From: Cupriavidus nantongensis
GTDB taxonomy: Bacteria; Pseudomonadota; Gammaproteobacteria; Burkholderiales; Burkholderiaceae
Direction of reading: 5' to 3'
NCBI RefSeq assembly: GCF_001598055.1
Contig: NZ_CP014845.1
Location: 930,001-994,000, forward strand
Length of the DNA: 64,000 nt
Part shown: positions 43,372 to 51,644 of the stretch, one piece after another
Layout: every line of letters begins with the position of its first letter
Numbering within the stretch: the first letter of the stretch is position 1
The notes under the pieces: model-generated
The model's database searches: none
What the model was told of the DNA's origin: nothing
The model's input: the letters and a program-made list of their open reading frames with translations, nothing else
Translations under genes and position numbers: made by a program

Positions 43372-43989
43372 ATGCCGACCGACCTCCCTGCCTTCGAACA
43401 TGCCGCCCGGCTGGTGTTGATGTACGGGCTGGTGCCGCTGTGGCTGCTGGCGGGCGTGGGCGACTGGCTGTGCCACCGGGCCACGCAGATCGAACGCAAC
43501 GCCGGCGTCCACGAATCCTTGCTTCACATGCTGATGCTGGCCGAAGTGGGCCTGCCGCTGCTGCTGGTGCTGTTCCTCGAGGTCAACGCGCTGCTGATCG
43601 CGGTGGTGCTGGCGGCGCTGGTGGTCCACGAGATCACCGCCTGGTGGGATGTGCACTACGCCAGCAGGCGCCGCCATATCGCACCGGTCGAGCAGCATAT
43701 GCACAGCCTGCTGGAAGTACTGCCGCTGGCCGCGGCGTCGTATGTGGTGGTGCTGCACTGGGACCAGTTCCTGGCCCTGTTCGGGCGCGGCACCGAGCCG
43801 GCGCGGATGGCACTGGCGCTGAAGGCCGAGCCGCTGCCGCCGGCGTATCTGGCCGGCCTGCTGGTGGCGGTGGTGCTGCTGGCGGGGCTCCCGTATCTGG
43901 AGGAGCTATGGCGCTGCGTGCGCTGGCGCCGGCGTGAACGCGAGGCCCTGCTGGCGCAGGCGACGCGGGCCATGCGCGGCGGCGGCTAG
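43372..43989 (+). CDS. Integral membrane protein, four TM helices
   Basis: 205 residues with hydrophobic segments near 12-28 (LVLMYGLVPLWLLAGVG), 52-86 (two close helices: MLMLAEVGLPLLLVLF and LIAVVLAALVVHEI), 112-130 (LLEVLPLAAASYVVVLHW) and 162-180 (LAGLLVAVVLLAGLPYL). Conserved-looking polar residues sit at membrane edges: HRATQIERNAGVHES, HEITAWWDVHYAS and PVEQHMHS, a His/Glu/Asp-rich set that could bind metal. Family not recognised. No strong ribosome site before ATG 43372. It is the last of three plus-strand genes. Confidence 0.78.
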   Translation: MPTDLPAFEHAARLVLMYGLVPLWLLAGVGDWLCHRATQIERNAGVHESLLHMLMLAEVGLPLLLVLFLEVNALLIAVVLAALVVHEITAWWDVHYASRRRHIAPVEQHMHSLLEVLPLAAASYVVVLHWDQFLALFGRGTEPARMALALKAEPLPPAYLAGLLVAVVLLAGLPYLEELWRCVRWRRREREALLAQATRAMRGGG

Positions 43990-44090
43990 GCTGCCGCCGC
44001 GCCCGCGGACGCCAGCAACCATCCGGTGGCGGGCGCTGCAGCCGGGCAGCCGGCGCACGGCGCGCCGCGTGACCGGGATCAGCCAGGCGC

Positions 44091-44438
44091 TTACTGCTTC
44101 GACGCCGGATCCGGCGAATCGCCCTTGGGGCCGCTTGGCGCGTCGGCGGTCGGTGCGGCGGGCGCGCCTTGCTCGCGCGGCTTCTTGCTGCGCGCGGTGT
44201 TGGTGGCCTTGTCCGACTTGGATTTGGATTTCTTCATGGTGTCCCTGGCGCCGGGGGCGGAAGCGGAGCCCATGTCGGTAGCGGCCGGCTGGTTGCGCGA
44301 GGCCGGAGGCGAACCTTCGATCGGTGGCACGCTGGGGTTCGGCACGTTCGGCGACGCCGGTGCCTGTTGAGCAAAGGCCGCCGGCAGGCAGAGCGCGGTG
44401 CCGACGACCAGTGCCGTGGTAGCGAGAGTGCGTTTCAT
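44091..44438 (-). CDS. Small exported low-complexity protein
   Basis: 115 residues from ATG 44438 (GGAG six bases upstream). Signal peptide MKRTLATTALVVGTALCLPA with cleavage after AFA (about residue 23). The mature part is Pro/Ser-rich, then Lys-rich (MKKSKSKSDKATNTARSKK), then Pro/Ala-rich, with no hydrophobic core. It is similar in style to the exported proteins at 16964 and 47567. No function is assignable. Confidence 0.72.
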   Translation of the reverse strand: MKRTLATTALVVGTALCLPAAFAQQAPASPNVPNPSVPPIEGSPPASRNQPAATDMGSASAPGARDTMKKSKSKSDKATNTARSKKPREQGAPAAPTADAPSGPKGDSPDPASKQ

Positions 44439-44489
44439 GATGGTCTCCATTGCAAGACTACGTCGGTCGGGCCCAGGGCCCTCGGGATT

Positions 44490-44516
44490 GCCGGCATGCC
44501 GTTTCGGCACGCCGGC
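44490..44516. terminator. Hairpin downstream of cinA-like gene
   Basis: GCCGGC-A-TGCCG (44490-44501) pairs with CGGCA-C-GCCGGC (44505-44516) around a TTT loop, an 11-bp stem with a single A-C mismatch. It lies directly after the CinA-like stop (44520, minus strand). No T tract follows, so it may only protect the 3' end. Confidence 0.5.
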
Positions 44517-44519
44517 GAT

Positions 44520-45110
44520 TCACGTGCGCGGCTCGCGGCCTTCTCCGCTGCGCGCCAGTTCGTGGTAATGGCAGATGCGTGCCAGCGCCCAGTCGGCGGC
44601 GGCTTCGCGCACGGCGTTGCGCGCACCGGCAAAGCGGCGTGTCTCGGTAAAGGCTGCGATGCCCTCCGCGTGCGACACCACGTCGTGCGCGGCATGGCCG
44701 TGGCGGCGGAATACCCAGGCAAAGCACTGCGTGCCGGCGGGGATATCGCCGTCGCCGCCGCCATCGGCCACGCCGGTGTTGGCGATCGCCAGGTCCGCGC
44801 CGGTCAGCTGCATGGCGCCGCGCGCCATCGCCAGCGACACTGCCTCGCTGGTCAGGCCATGGCGCCGGATGGTCTCGGCCTGGACGTGCAGCAGCTGTTC
44901 CTTGGCGGCCGGCGAGTAGGCCACGATCGCGCAGCGCAACACGTCGCCGCAGCCCGGCACCTCGGCGATGCGCGAGGCGATCAGGCCGGCGGTGCAGGAT
45001 TCCGCCGTGACCACGTGCAGCCCGTGGCGCAGCAGATAGCGCGCGATGCCGACGTTGTTGCTGCCGCCGGCGCCGCTGTGGCTCATCGCAATCACTCGCT
45101 TGCTTTCCAT
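44520..45110 (-). CDS. CinA-family nicotinamide-nucleotide amidase
   Basis: 196 residues; single CinA C-terminal domain (PncC type), which hydrolyses NMN to nicotinate mononucleotide and ammonia in NAD salvage. Motifs: VVTAESCTAGLIASRIAEV near residue 38-56 (catalytic Ser and Thr), GDVLRCAIVAYSPAAKEQLL, and a modified glycine loop NTGVADGGGDGDIPAGT where most homologues have TGIAGPGGG. The loop change may alter activity. ATG 45110 and ATG 45086 are both possible; neither has a strong ribosome site. It diverges from a flavoprotein gene across 304 bp. Confidence 0.85.
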   Translation of the reverse strand: MESKRVIAMSHSGAGGSNNVGIARYLLRHGLHVVTAESCTAGLIASRIAEVPGCGDVLRCAIVAYSPAAKEQLLHVQAETIRRHGLTSEAVSLAMARGAMQLTGADLAIANTGVADGGGDGDIPAGTQCFAWVFRRHGHAAHDVVSHAEGIAAFTETRRFAGARNAVREAAADWALARICHYHELARSGEGREPRT

Positions 45111-45414
45111 TGCGTATCCGCAGTCGCGCAGTCGATTTCCCCGCAGGGCGGCAGGTTCCGTGCCAGCCAGTGCATGGCGCACGCGCGGCGCAGCAGGGAT
45201 AGCGCGCGCCCGCTGGCGGCAGCGGCGGCTGCAAATGCGGGGAAAAATGTACATGCAGCGGCGGACCGCGCCTGTAAAAGCTGCGCGACGCGCGCGGCGC
45301 ACACCTTGCGCGGCGGTGGCGCCCATCTTGCATGTCCGGTGCGCAACGACCCGTACGGAGAGCACTACGGAGACCACTGCGGAGACCATCACGGAGACCA
45401 TCACGGAGAACGCC
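45111..45414. promoter_or_regulatory. Divergent regulatory region with shared CATGCAG/TGTAAAA motif
   Basis: 304 bp between the CinA-like gene (minus) and a flavoprotein gene (plus). On the plus strand 45252-45279 reads CATGCAG-N9-GCGCCTGTAAAA, nearly identical to the motif upstream of the BON gene at 20055. Five 12-bp repeats (45354-45413) run up to the flavoprotein start codon. No gene is seen inside. Confidence 0.5.
45354..45413 (+). repeat. Five tandem 12-bp repeats carrying GGAGA
   Basis: Units are TACGGAGAGCAC, TACGGAGACCAC, TGCGGAGACCAT, CACGGAGACCAT and CACGGAGAACGC, ending one base before the ATG at 45415. Each carries a Shine-Dalgarno-like GGAGA, the last at spacing 6. Being multiples of three, the repeats keep the upstream frame open. 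Confidence 0.85.
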
Positions 45415-46569
45415 ATGCCCGAGCAGCCGCCCATGCACCCCAAGCCGCCCGAACGTCCCGCGCACGATGCGCCGCGCACGCCGCGCCACGCCGGCAACCC
45501 CGAGGATGTGCGCAAGGGCCAGGTCACCAGTCCGCTGCCGCGCGAAGTCTTTCGCCAGCGCTTCCTGGCGCGCTTCATGGACCCGGCCTACCGGCAGGAG
45601 GACGAAGCGCTGGAACGCCTCGAGCGCATTGCCTGGGATGCCTATGCGCAAAGCCGCAAGGCGCCGCTCACGCACAAGGCCGGCGCGGGCTATGCCGACC
45701 CGGACTACGACCTCTCCGACGAATGGCGCGCGGCCAGCGAGGCGGTGCGCGTGGCGCAGCAGCGCCAGGCCGATCCCTCCACGCGTTCGCGCGTGCTGCT
45801 GGTGTGCGCGGCCTCGCGCAACGACTACACCTGCCCGGGCGAAATGTCGAAGTCCTGGCGCCTGGCCGGGCGCGCGCGCGACCAGCTGGAAGCGCAGGGC
45901 ATCGAGGTCGACCTGCTCGACCTGAGCCACCTGACTTCCGACGCGCAGCTGCATATCCACCCATGCAAGGGCTGCGTATCGACCGCGATGCCGCTGTGCC
46001 ACTGGCCGTGCAGCTGCTATCCCAACCATGCGCTGGGGCAGGTCAATGACTGGATGAACGAGATCTACCCGCGCTGGGCCGCGTGCCACGGCGTGCTGAT
46101 CGTCACGCCGGTGTACTGGTACCAGGCCAGCAGCCCGCTCAAGCTGATGATGGACCGGCTGGTCTGCGCCGATGGCGGCAACCCGGATCCCACCACCACG
46201 CACGGCAAGGACGTAACGCGGGCCAAGGCGATCGAGCTGACGGGCTGGGACTATCCCAAGCACCTGGCCGGGCGCGCCTACGGGCTGGTCGTGCATGGCG
46301 ATGTCGCCGGCATCGAAGGCGTGCGCCGCGCGCTGTCGGACTGGCTGGACTGGATGGGACTGATCGATGCCGGCGCGCAGGCGCGGCTGGACCGGTATAT
46401 CGGCTACTACGAGCCCTATGCCACCAGCCATGTCGCGCTGGACCACGACACCAGCGTGCAGGGCGAAGTCGACAACGTGGCGCGCGCGCTCGCTTGCGCG
46501 GTCGCGCAGCTGCGCCATGGCCAGCTGCGCACCGCGGACCACGGCCTGGTGCCGCCGCGGCTGAAGTAG
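45415..46569 (+). CDS. Flavodoxin-fold NAD(P)H-dependent oxidoreductase with Cys cluster
   Basis: 384 residues. A polar N-terminal extension (about 1-120) precedes an FMN-reductase/flavodoxin-like domain: RVLLVCAASRNDYTCPGEMS, VDLLDLSHL, then VLIVTPVYWYQASSPLKLMMDRL, the FMN-binding segment, and LAGRAYGLVVHGDVAG. Between strands lies a cysteine cluster C184, C187, C195, C199, C201 (HPCKGCVSTAMPLCHWPCSC), suggestive of an iron-sulfur flavoprotein or metal-binding variant. ATG 45415 is preceded by five GGAGA-bearing repeats. The frame is open upstream to 45046, but that part is repeat and antisense sequence. The substrate is unknown. Confidence 0.85.
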   Translation: MPEQPPMHPKPPERPAHDAPRTPRHAGNPEDVRKGQVTSPLPREVFRQRFLARFMDPAYRQEDEALERLERIAWDAYAQSRKAPLTHKAGAGYADPDYDLSDEWRAASEAVRVAQQRQADPSTRSRVLLVCAASRNDYTCPGEMSKSWRLAGRARDQLEAQGIEVDLLDLSHLTSDAQLHIHPCKGCVSTAMPLCHWPCSCYPNHALGQVNDWMNEIYPRWAACHGVLIVTPVYWYQASSPLKLMMDRLVCADGGNPDPTTTHGKDVTRAKAIELTGWDYPKHLAGRAYGLVVHGDVAGIEGVRRALSDWLDWMGLIDAGAQARLDRYIGYYEPYATSHVALDHDTSVQGEVDNVARALACAVAQLRHGQLRTADHGLVPPRLK

Positions 46570-46612
46570 CGCAACGTGTCAAGGCAAGCAAGAGGCAACA
46601 ACGGAGGCAACG

Positions 46613-47179
46613 ATGGATCGCAGAGACAACTGGCGCGGCCCGCCGTGGCACGAAAGCGCCGTGCCCGAGGCCGATATGCGCAGCCACTACGTGGGCGCCT
46701 ATGGCGTGTACGACTATGACCAGCCGGTCGACCCGCGCGAATTCGGGGGCGGCCGCGCTGCTGGCCGTGCTACCGGGGAATGGCGGCCGCAGGATGCCCC
46801 GGCCGCGCAAGCCCGCGGCCGGGCCGATCCCTACCGCCAGTTCACCGGCTACAACGAGCGCATGGACCTCTACCGCGGCGGACCGGAGCCCTGGCGGCCG
46901 GTCGGGCCGCGCAACTACCGGCGCAGCGACGAGCGCATCCTGGAAGACCTGTGCGAGCAGCTCACGCGCAGTGGCCGGCTGGACCTGAACGAGGTCGAGG
47001 TGCGGGTCGAGCAGGGCGTGGTGACGCTGGAGGGCAGCGTGCCGGACCGCCACCAGAAGTACCGCATCGAGGATATCGCCGACGAGGTCTTCGGCGTCAG
47101 GGACCTGGTCAACCACTTGCGCGTGGCCAGGGCGGCCGCGGCCGAGGGCCATCCCGGCCACGGCATGCGCATGTACTGA
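46613..47179 (+). CDS. BON-domain protein, paralogue of the 18236 gene
   Basis: 188 residues; ATG 46613 after GGAGGCAACG. An N-terminal half rich in Arg, Tyr, Gly and Pro leads to PVGPRNYRRSDERILEDLCEQL, matching GPKNYRRGDDRIHDEVCDRL in the protein at 18236-18928, and then to one BON domain (VEVRVEQGVVTLEGSVPDRH, VFGVRDLVNHLRV). No signal peptide. Phospholipid-binding or osmoprotective roles are known for BON proteins; nothing more specific can be said. The next BON gene starts 25 bp downstream, so the two are likely cotranscribed. Confidence 0.86.
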   Translation: MDRRDNWRGPPWHESAVPEADMRSHYVGAYGVYDYDQPVDPREFGGGRAAGRATGEWRPQDAPAAQARGRADPYRQFTGYNERMDLYRGGPEPWRPVGPRNYRRSDERILEDLCEQLTRSGRLDLNEVEVRVEQGVVTLEGSVPDRHQKYRIEDIADEVFGVRDLVNHLRVARAAAAEGHPGHGMRMY

Positions 47180-47203
47180 GGCTGCGGCGCGGAGGCCATG
47201 CCC

Positions 47204-47479
47204 ATGTCCGGTTCGACCAAGACCGACACCAACCCGCGCGGCAACGCCGTCGGCGCGGCCGACACGGCGCTGCAGGCCGCGCTGTGCGAGCGCTTGTGGG
47301 AGAGCGGCCTCGATGCCAGCGAGATTGCGCTCGACGTGGCGCAGGGCCGCATCACGCTGCGTGGCGCGATCGGCAGCGCTGCCGACCGCGACGCGATCGA
47401 GGCCTGCGTGCGCGCGCATGCCGGCGGGCGCGACATCGTCAATCACATCGAGGTCGCGCCCGACCGCACCGGCGGCTGA
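47204..47479 (+). CDS. Minimal BON-domain protein
   Basis: 91 residues from ATG 47204, which has GGAGG eight bases upstream; an ATG at 47198 is only two bases from that site. Almost the whole chain is one BON domain: LCERLWESGLDASEIALDVA, GRITLRGAIGSAADRDAI and VRAHAGGRDIVNHIEVAPD. The final helix-strand INHIxV-type motif is present. No signal peptide, so probably cytoplasmic or working with the preceding BON protein. Confidence 0.8.
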   Translation: MSGSTKTDTNPRGNAVGAADTALQAALCERLWESGLDASEIALDVAQGRITLRGAIGSAADRDAIEACVRAHAGGRDIVNHIEVAPDRTGG

Positions 47480-47566
47480 GCCACGCGCGCTGGCATGGCT
47501 TTCGCACCGGAGCCAGTTCCGGCCGCTGCCAGACGCCGCCGGCCGTTCACGAGGAAGGAGACTGTC

Positions 47567-47884
47567 ATGAGATACACCGCGATCCTTGCGCTGGCCGCGC
47601 TGCTGAGCGCACCCGCGTGGGCCCAGACCACTACCACGCGTCCTGGCGCCGACACGCGCGCGCCGGGCACGTCGGCCTCGGATGTCATGCCGGGCCAGGG
47701 CGACACGCGCCGCGCCACCCCTGCAACGCCGGCCACACCCGCCACGCCGGGCGGCCCCGGCACCCGCGCCACACCGGCAACGCCCGCGACGCCGGCCAGC
47801 CCCGCCGTCAACGAAGGGCCGCAATCGCCGCAACGGTACGACTATCCGGCTTCGGAACCGAAGGCGCCGAAGAGCCGCAAATAA
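47567..47884 (+). CDS. Small exported Thr/Pro/Ala-repeat protein
   Basis: 105 residues from ATG 47567, with AAGGAG seven bases upstream. Signal peptide MRYTAILALAALLSAPAWAQ. The mature chain has a run of TPA repeats (ATPATPATP, later ATPATPATPASPA) around a GGPGTR island, then a polar tail. It is probably disordered. It is similar in style to the exported proteins encoded at 16964 and 44091. The repeats make length variation between strains likely. No function is assignable. Confidence 0.75.
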   Translation: MRYTAILALAALLSAPAWAQTTTTRPGADTRAPGTSASDVMPGQGDTRRATPATPATPATPGGPGTRATPATPATPASPAVNEGPQSPQRYDYPASEPKAPKSRK

Positions 47885-47918
47885 CTGAGGAAAAGAGCGG
47901 CCGGGCCGCGCCAGCGTC

Positions 47919-49304
47919 TCAGAGTCCTGAAGGCCAGGTCTCGGGCGCGCCCGGTGCCGGCGCCTCCGGCAGCGCCGGCACCGCGCTGCTGCGGTCGAAC
48001 CACGCCAGCACGTCGAACTGCCGCGGCAGGATGGCGCGTGCGTAGTGGCTCTGCAGTTCCGTTTCCGGGCGGTAGATCACGCCGATAAAGCGCTCCTGCC
48101 GCGCCGGCATCAGCAGCTCGCGCAGTTCGGCGTGCACAACGCTGCCATTGCCGTCGTCGACACTGTCCCCGCGCAAGTCGATCCAGCCCTGTGCATGGCC
48201 GGCGGCGTGGAACAGGTGCTCGTAGCTGTCGGTCCGCGCCGGACGCACCTGCTTGATTTCCATCGCTCCGTCCCACGAAGTCGCCGCCGCGACGGTGCCA
48301 TCGTAGGTGCTGAACCCAACCAGCGCGGCCGCGTCGCCGAAGGCCTCGCGGCATAGCTGGCCGATATTCAGCTGCCCCTGCTCGGTGCCCATCTCGGTCT
48401 GCGACGCATCACCGATGTGCGAGTTGTGCGCCCACACCACCGCGCGCGCTTCGGGCCCATGCGCGTGCAGCAGCTGCTCCAGGGTCTCGAACATATGCGT
48501 GTCGCGCAGGTTCCAGCTGTCGTCGCTGCCGTGGTACATGACACGGTAGTAGCGCTCGGCCGACGCCACCAGGCGCGCGTTCTGCGCCGCGTCGAGGAAC
48601 TCCTCGTGGCCGTCGCGCGCGTAGGCCAGGCGCTTGTCGAGCAAGGCCTGCAGCTGTTCGACCACCGCGTCCTCGCAGTCGGCATGGGTGCCGTGCAGCA
48701 CGGCGCGGCCGTAGCGCGCCGGGTCGCGCCGCCACGGTTCCAGGCAGCCGTAGCGTTCGCGCGCGGCCTGCGCGGCACGGGGATCGACGCCTTCCAGGTA
48801 AGCCAGCACTGCCGCCATCGAGGCGCCAAGGCTGTAGATATCGAGGCCGAAGAAGCCGGCGCGCCGGGCCGGCGCCAGCGCGGCATTGTGCGCGTGCAGC
48901 CAGCGGATAAAGCGCGCCACCTCGAGGTTGCGCCACATCCAGACCGGGAAGCGCGTGAACGCGGTGCCGGGGGATTCGGCGGGGCGCGGCGCGCGCCCGC
49001 GCACGTGGCGGTCGACCGCGGCGGCGTCAGGCCAGTCCGCCTCAACAGCAATGATGCGGAAGCCGTGGCGCGCCACCAGCTGCGCGGTCAGCGCGGCGCG
49101 CGCGTGATAGAACTCGGCGGTGCCATGCGTGCTCTCGCCCAGCAGCACCACGCGATGCTTGCCGAGCCGATCGGCGAGCGCCGCGGCACTGTTGGCAAAG
49201 GGGCTGTCGAAGGGGCTTTCGGCCGCGTGGTCGATCGCCGGCCACGGCACGGTCGCAGCCGCTATGGCGGCCACGGCGTGCGGGTCGGCCCGATGCTGTG
49301 GCAT
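47919..49304 (-). CDS. Erythromycin esterase family protein
   Basis: 461 residues of the EreA/EreB-like (succinoglycan biosynthesis) hydrolase family. LLGESTHGTAEFYHARAALT carries the catalytic-region Glu and His, RIIAVEADWPDAAAVDRHV follows, GFFGLDIYSLGASM and VVWAHNSHIGDAS hold further His/Asp residues expected in the active site. No signal peptide. Chromosomal members in environmental bacteria need not confer macrolide resistance, and the substrate is unknown. The gene converges on the TPA-repeat gene; the DUF2188 gene lies 59 bp upstream on the same strand. Confidence 0.9.
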   Translation of the reverse strand: MPQHRADPHAVAAIAAATVPWPAIDHAAESPFDSPFANSAAALADRLGKHRVVLLGESTHGTAEFYHARAALTAQLVARHGFRIIAVEADWPDAAAVDRHVRGRAPRPAESPGTAFTRFPVWMWRNLEVARFIRWLHAHNAALAPARRAGFFGLDIYSLGASMAAVLAYLEGVDPRAAQAARERYGCLEPWRRDPARYGRAVLHGTHADCEDAVVEQLQALLDKRLAYARDGHEEFLDAAQNARLVASAERYYRVMYHGSDDSWNLRDTHMFETLEQLLHAHGPEARAVVWAHNSHIGDASQTEMGTEQGQLNIGQLCREAFGDAAALVGFSTYDGTVAAATSWDGAMEIKQVRPARTDSYEHLFHAAGHAQGWIDLRGDSVDDGNGSVVHAELRELLMPARQERFIGVIYRPETELQSHYARAILPRQFDVLAWFDRSSAVPALPEAPAPGAPETWPSGL

Positions 49305-49363
49305 GTTTGCGCGGGCGCCGGCAGCTTGCCGGCAACCCCCAGCGTTGCGGCAAGCAGCGCGGC

Positions 49364-49585
49364 TCAGCCGTGAATGGTGCGGGGATCGTGGCCGAAGCTG
49401 TTGCGCGAGCGGATCTGGCCGTCGCGGCCATGGATCAGCAGTTCGACATGCTCGCGCTGGGCCTGCGAGGTGCCGGCGGCGACCGCCTCTTCCTGCGTGG
49501 CGTGGTGCGATTCGGCGTAGCGTGCGCCTTCGTGGATCACGTCCCAGCCTTCGTCGTGCGGAACGACGTGTATGTTGCTGCCCAT
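49364..49585 (-). CDS. DUF2188 domain protein
   Basis: 73 residues, GAGGAGAC before the ATG. The sequence NIHVVPHDEGWDVIHEGA with HATQEEAVAAGTSQAQREHVELLIHGRDGQI is the DUF2188 pattern (strand-rich domain with a paired alpha helix). Function unknown; members often occur with stress proteins. The end, NSFGHDPRTIHG, is typical. It may be cotranscribed with the esterase-like gene. Confidence 0.85.
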   Translation of the reverse strand: MGSNIHVVPHDEGWDVIHEGARYAESHHATQEEAVAAGTSQAQREHVELLIHGRDGQIRSRNSFGHDPRTIHG

Positions 49586-49758
49586 GTCGGGTCTCCTCGG
49601 ATATCGGTCCTTTTATTGTGGTCGATCTGCGCGCGCTGTCTATCCGGCGGCGTCTGACAGGCGCGAAGCGCTTCCGGTTCCACTTTCCGATGGAAATCCC
49701 TGGTTATTTGTCCGGCCTCTTGTAAGCTGGACTTGGATCGCAATCAGAGGAGCGGACC

Positions 49759-50067
49759 ATGCGTGCAAGATTTGCCAGGGGGCTGACGCAGTCGCCGGTG
49801 ACCGTGGTGGCCCGGGCGTTCGACGGAGAAGCGGTGCGCACTCCCCAGGTGGGCGACCTGGTGACGGTGTATAGCCAGGACCAGGACACCGAATTCAATA
49901 TCCGCCTGTGCGAGGCGGTCGAGCCCGGCCGCTGGCGCGGCGTGGTCTACGCCATCGGCCGCGGCCAGGACGTGCTGGTCACGGCCGAGGGGCTGGAGAT
50001 CGACGACGTGGTCGAGGTGATGCGGGAGGAAATCGCCTCCGTGATTCCCTGCGGCCGATCCCACTGA
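49759..50067 (+). CDS. Conserved hypothetical protein
   Basis: 102 residues; ATG 49759 after GAGGAGCG. Compact and strand-rich (SPVTVVARAFDGEAV, VGDLVTVYSQDQDTEFNIRL, RWRGVVYAIGRG, GLEIDDVVEVMREEIAS), suggesting a small beta-barrel. No signal peptide, no recognised family. TCTTGTAAGCTGGA, 30 bp upstream, may be the promoter -10 region. It converges on the MFS gene. Confidence 0.75.
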   Translation: MRARFARGLTQSPVTVVARAFDGEAVRTPQVGDLVTVYSQDQDTEFNIRLCEAVEPGRWRGVVYAIGRGQDVLVTAEGLEIDDVVEVMREEIASVIPCGRSH

Positions 50068-50070
50068 ACG

Positions 50071-50090
50071 CCGCACCCGTGCGGGTGCGG
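50071..50090. terminator. Hairpin between convergent genes
   Basis: CCGCACCC-GTGC-GGGTGCGG forms a perfect 8-bp stem 3 bp after the stop of the hypothetical gene at 49759 and 34 bp before the MFS stop. No T tract is present, so it is a possible rather than certain terminator. Confidence 0.45.
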
Positions 50091-50123
50091 ACCATCCGGA
50101 ATTGAGGTTTCCCGAGGCCAGGC

Positions 50124-51491
50124 TCACGCCGGCCGCGCGGGCTGTTTCGGCACGCCCAGCCACATCGCCAGGCCGCTTGCCAGCAGCAGCGCCGCCAGCA
50201 GGTAGAGCGCATGGTCCAGGCTGCCGGTGCGGGTCTTGATCTGGCCGATCACCCACGGGCTGACGATGCCGCTGGTGATGCCGATGCTGCTGATGAAGGC
50301 GATCCCGGCGGCGGTACCTGCGCCCGGCAGGTAGCCCGGCGGCAGCGCCCAGAACACCGGCAGCGCGGCAAAGATCAGCACCGCCGCCACCGACAGGATC
50401 GCCAGCATCGCGGCCAGCCCCGGCAGCGGCAAGGTCAGCGCCGCCAGCGCCAGCGCGCCGCCCGCGGTGCACAGCAGGAAATGGCGATGGCGCTCGCCGG
50501 TGCGGTCCGAATGCCGCGCAATCAGGATCAGGCCGACCGCGCCCACCGCATTGGGCACTACCGAATACAGGCTTACCGACATCACGTCGGTCACGCCGAA
50601 ATCGCGGATCATCAGCGGCATCCAGAAGCTGAGCGCGAGCGAGCCGCAGGTCAGCGAAAAATAGATAAAGGCGAACAGGTACACGCGCGGGTTGCGCAGC
50701 ACCTGGCGCAGCGCGTGCAGCGAATGGCCGCCGCCCTGCGTATGCGCGGCGGTGTCGCGCAGCAGGTGGGCGCGTTCGCGCTCGCTCAGCCAGCTGGCTT
50801 GCTGCGGCCCGTCGACCAGCAGGCGCGCGGCCGCCAGTCCCAGCAGCACCGCCGGCGCGCCTTCGATCGCGAACATCCATTTCCAGCCCTGCAGCCCCAG
50901 CACGCCGGCCATGTCGCGCATGATCCAGCCGGATACCAGCCCGCCCAGCACGCCCGCCACCGCCACGCCGGCAAAGAAGATCGCCATCACCGCGGCACGC
51001 CGGCGCGCGGGGAACCAGTAGGTCAGGTACAGCACGATGCCGGGGAAGAAGCCGGCCTCGAACACGCCCAGCAGGAAGCGCAGCGCGTAGAACTGCGCCG
51101 GCGTCGACACCGCCATCATCGCCACCGACACGGTGCCCCACAGCACCATGATGCGGGTGAAGGTCCGGCGCGCGCCGAAGCGCGCCAGCAGCATGTTGCT
51201 CGGCACCTCGCACAGCACGTAGCCGACGTAGAACACCGCGGCGCCAAGGCCGTACATGGCGTCGCTGAAACCCAGGTCCTGCTTCATCTGCAACTGGGCG
51301 AAGCCGATGTTGATGCGGTCCAGGAACGACACCACGTAGCAGACGAACAGGAAGGGAATGATGCGCAGCCAGACCTTGCGGTAAAGCGCGTCCTCGTCGC
51401 GCGCGGCGAGTGCTGCGGTGGTTGGGGCGGCCGGGGCGGAAGGCGCCAGGCTGGATAGGGACGAAAGCTCCCCTGAGACCGGATGGCTCAT
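50124..51491 (-). CDS. MFS transporter, anion:cation symporter type
   Basis: 455 residues with 12 predicted TM helices and a central cytosolic loop (about 225-255). FLDRINIGFAQLQMKQDLGF and GVFEAGFFPGIVLYLTYWFP are the signatures of the ACS family, which imports organic anions such as aromatic acids, tartrate or phthalate. It is the last gene of a minus-strand catabolic run (MBL, FAD hydroxylase, DUF2783, MFS), so the probable cargo is the aromatic acid that the hydroxylase uses. The gap to DUF2783 is 153 bp, so a separate promoter is possible. Confidence 0.93.
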   Translation of the reverse strand: MSHPVSGELSSLSSLAPSAPAAPTTAALAARDEDALYRKVWLRIIPFLFVCYVVSFLDRINIGFAQLQMKQDLGFSDAMYGLGAAVFYVGYVLCEVPSNMLLARFGARRTFTRIMVLWGTVSVAMMAVSTPAQFYALRFLLGVFEAGFFPGIVLYLTYWFPARRRAAVMAIFFAGVAVAGVLGGLVSGWIMRDMAGVLGLQGWKWMFAIEGAPAVLLGLAAARLLVDGPQQASWLSERERAHLLRDTAAHTQGGGHSLHALRQVLRNPRVYLFAFIYFSLTCGSLALSFWMPLMIRDFGVTDVMSVSLYSVVPNAVGAVGLILIARHSDRTGERHRHFLLCTAGGALALAALTLPLPGLAAMLAILSVAAVLIFAALPVFWALPPGYLPGAGTAAGIAFISSIGITSGIVSPWVIGQIKTRTGSLDHALYLLAALLLASGLAMWLGVPKQPARPA

Positions 51492-51644
51492 CGATGTTGT
51501 CTCCGTGCGGTGGTGGCTGCGGCGGTGGGCAGCCGGGCGTTTGCCGCCAGTGGGCCGCGTCTGGTGCGCGTTGGCCCGGGATGGGTTGAAAGAAAGCGCG
51601 TGGCGCAGGCGCGGACCGGGCCGCGCCTGCGCCCGGCTGTCCGG

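Noticed and set aside
45354..45413. Short repeats as a possible CRISPR array
   Set aside because: Units are 12 bp, directly adjacent and without spacers, and no cas gene is present.
47919..49304. Erythromycin-esterase-like gene as an acquired resistance gene
   Set aside because: Codon use matches the surroundings, there is no mobile context, and chromosomal family members commonly lack macrolide activity.
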